In this document: piece after piece, positions 62,561-64,000 of the stretch
Layout of the letters: the number at the start of each line of letters is the position of its first letter
Position numbering within the stretch: position 1 is the stretch's first letter
Assembly: GCF_000699445.3 (NCBI RefSeq)
Contig: NC_067197.1
Coordinates: forward strand, 7,198,152 to 7,262,151
Source: Schistosoma haematobium
Taxonomy: Eukaryota; Platyhelminthes; Trematoda; Strigeidida; Schistosomatidae
Length of the DNA: 64,000 bases
Direction of reading: 5' to 3'
Position numbers and translations under genes: made by a program
Notes under the pieces: model-generated
Seen by the model: the letters and a program-made list of their open reading frames with translations, nothing else
Told to the model about the DNA's origin: nothing
Databases searched by the model: none

Positions 62561-64000
62561 AAAATTGGTTGGCTTCCTGTGGGTCATCAATGTGATAGTC
62601 ATAATCGCATTGACTACAAAAATTATGTAAATTTTAGTTCTACTAATAATCACCTGGTGTTTAATAAAATGTTTCGAAATGTTGGGCGTTTATTTCGATA
62701 CTCTCTTGACAGAAGATGTAAGTAATACATAAAGGATTTATTTAAAGTAATTTTCGGCGATACTATAATTTATGGACGAACCAATCAGGTATAAGATCAC
62801 AGGTCTCAGATTTTGGAGCGAAGTTCACTCACCCATCTGGCTAAATAGAGTTTTGGCATTGTAGCCGATGTCAGTCCATAATGATGACCCTAGACCTAAG
62901 CCCTAACATTAACCATCAACTCTAAACCATAATTCTACTTGCTAACACTAATTTATAACCCTCATTCGGTGGACACTCTCAAAGTTAGTTTAACGTCACT
63001 CAGAAGTGGTGTATGAGACGAGATTTATCTCCGTATAACAAAAGGTGACTGCTTGGAGTTTGGATGACAAATGTGTCAGGTTTTCACCTAACATTTCTTT
63101 ATATTTTCCTAAATTAGGTCCTAGAGATCGTGCAGTTTAGTGGTTTGAAATATCACTGAACATGATTCAAATTAAAATCCGGTAACAAATCTCCAGTCTT
63201 TCATTCGTCACCAAGATCAAGATACAAACTACTAAATGAAATGTCTTACTGGGACTGTATTGTTTGTTGCATACCGTTGTTTCATTCTTCATTTTTTGCG
63301 TTTTTCTGTATGGTGCGTTTCTTATATCACGTCTTCACTGTGTTAACATTTTCCATCTGGATGATTATATACATTCTGCCATGATCCCTCTGTCCCTTGT
63401 TACCTACTTTTTGTAGTCTTCACAAAAAACTGCTTTTAAAAACCCAGGTGGCTTTCAAATTTTTTTTGTGTGTGCTCGATACATATTCTTGCAGTTGCAG
63501 AAAGTTTTCTCGCAATTTCTTAGGCTAACAAGCCGATAGCATTTTCTTCGTCCATTTCTGAGGACGATGATGTACTGCCTTGTGTTAAATTTTTTCATAA
63601 TAAAGGGTGCTGTCTTTTAATTATTTCGTAAGCAAGTAGTTCAGGAAATACACTCTTTGTTTGTTACTTCAAACTATTAATTAACGTGTTACCATTACTT
63701 GATTTTTCCTAGCATGACATTTACAGAATATTGAAACACTGCTGTGGCAAATTGTTTTTTCTCTGCTGTAAACTCAGCTGGAATGAGTTATTACACTATA
63801 CTTTCATCAATAGTTATTGTTAATGATGTTATTACTGTTATTATTAATATTGCCATTACGTCATTATTATTACTATTATCACAGCAACTTATGATAATTA
63901 GTAGTATTTGAATTATAGTACAAGCTAGAATTCCCAGAAATAACGCAATCGGATCAAGAAGGACTAGATAAGCACGAAACAGTGAAGCAGTGAAACATGG
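62561..64000. other. Intergenic, no gene seen
   Basis: AT-rich. A stretch at 62880-62960 has scattered CCCTAA-like words but no tandem array. (ATT)n-type runs lie at 63815-63880. No exon or transposon recognised. Confidence 0.45.

Noticed and set aside
62880..62965. CCCTAA-like words suggesting telomeric repeat
   Set aside because: They are scattered and do not form a tandem array; schistosome telomeres use TTAGGG arrays.

Overview
The window looks like nuclear DNA of a parasitic flatworm, most probably a blood fluke (Schistosoma). Four things point there. The background is AT-rich with many (AT)n, (GT)n and (AAT)n tracts. Two host genes combine introns of about 29-41 nt with introns of several kb. 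The dispersed repeats are tRNA-derived SINEs that carry hammerhead ribozymes, which are characteristic of schistosomes. The LINE and LTR retrotransposon types (CR1-like, RTE-like, Ty3-like, Bel/Pao) also fit.

Only two host genes can be supported, both on the minus strand and in the same order. The first, 44109 down to 28333, is a COQ8/ADCK3-type atypical kinase (UbiB/ABC1 family, mitochondrial coenzyme Q biosynthesis). It can be assembled into nine in-frame exons encoding 605 residues. The second, 27024 down to 18761, is a four-exon gene for a 216-residue acidic protein whose conserved C-terminus resembles male-enhanced antigen 1 (MEA1). Coding sequence is under 4% of the window.

Layout: 1-18760 is intergenic, filled with SINEs, two RTE-like LINE fragments, a fold-back repeat and microsatellites. 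18761-27024 is the MEA1-like gene, with LINE and Ty3-type relics in two introns of about 3.8 kb. 27025-28332 is a short intergenic stretch carrying a SINE apparently split by another repeat. 28333-44109 is COQ8. Its 7.5 kb intron holds a degraded RTE-like LINE that is itself interrupted by another LINE fragment, and its 2.5 kb intron holds a GC-rich Gag relic. From about 45.8 to 62.6 kb lies a nested transposon cluster: a CR1-like LINE split by an LTR element that has no long ORF, a second LINE split by a Bel/Pao element, and a nearly full-length CR1-like LINE. The last 1.4 kb has no recognisable gene.

The strongest unusual signals are several hammerhead-ribozyme motifs in at least three unrelated repeat families, two SINE copies arranged as one unit plus a repeated tail, a recent Bel/Pao copy whose single 921-codon ORF has lost protease, RNase H and most of the integrase core without breaking frame, and a recent LTR element with 397/398 identical LTRs and no coding capacity. 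All assignments are by eye. Family names such as Smα-, SR1-, SR2- and SR3/Perere-like are recalled resemblances, not search results.
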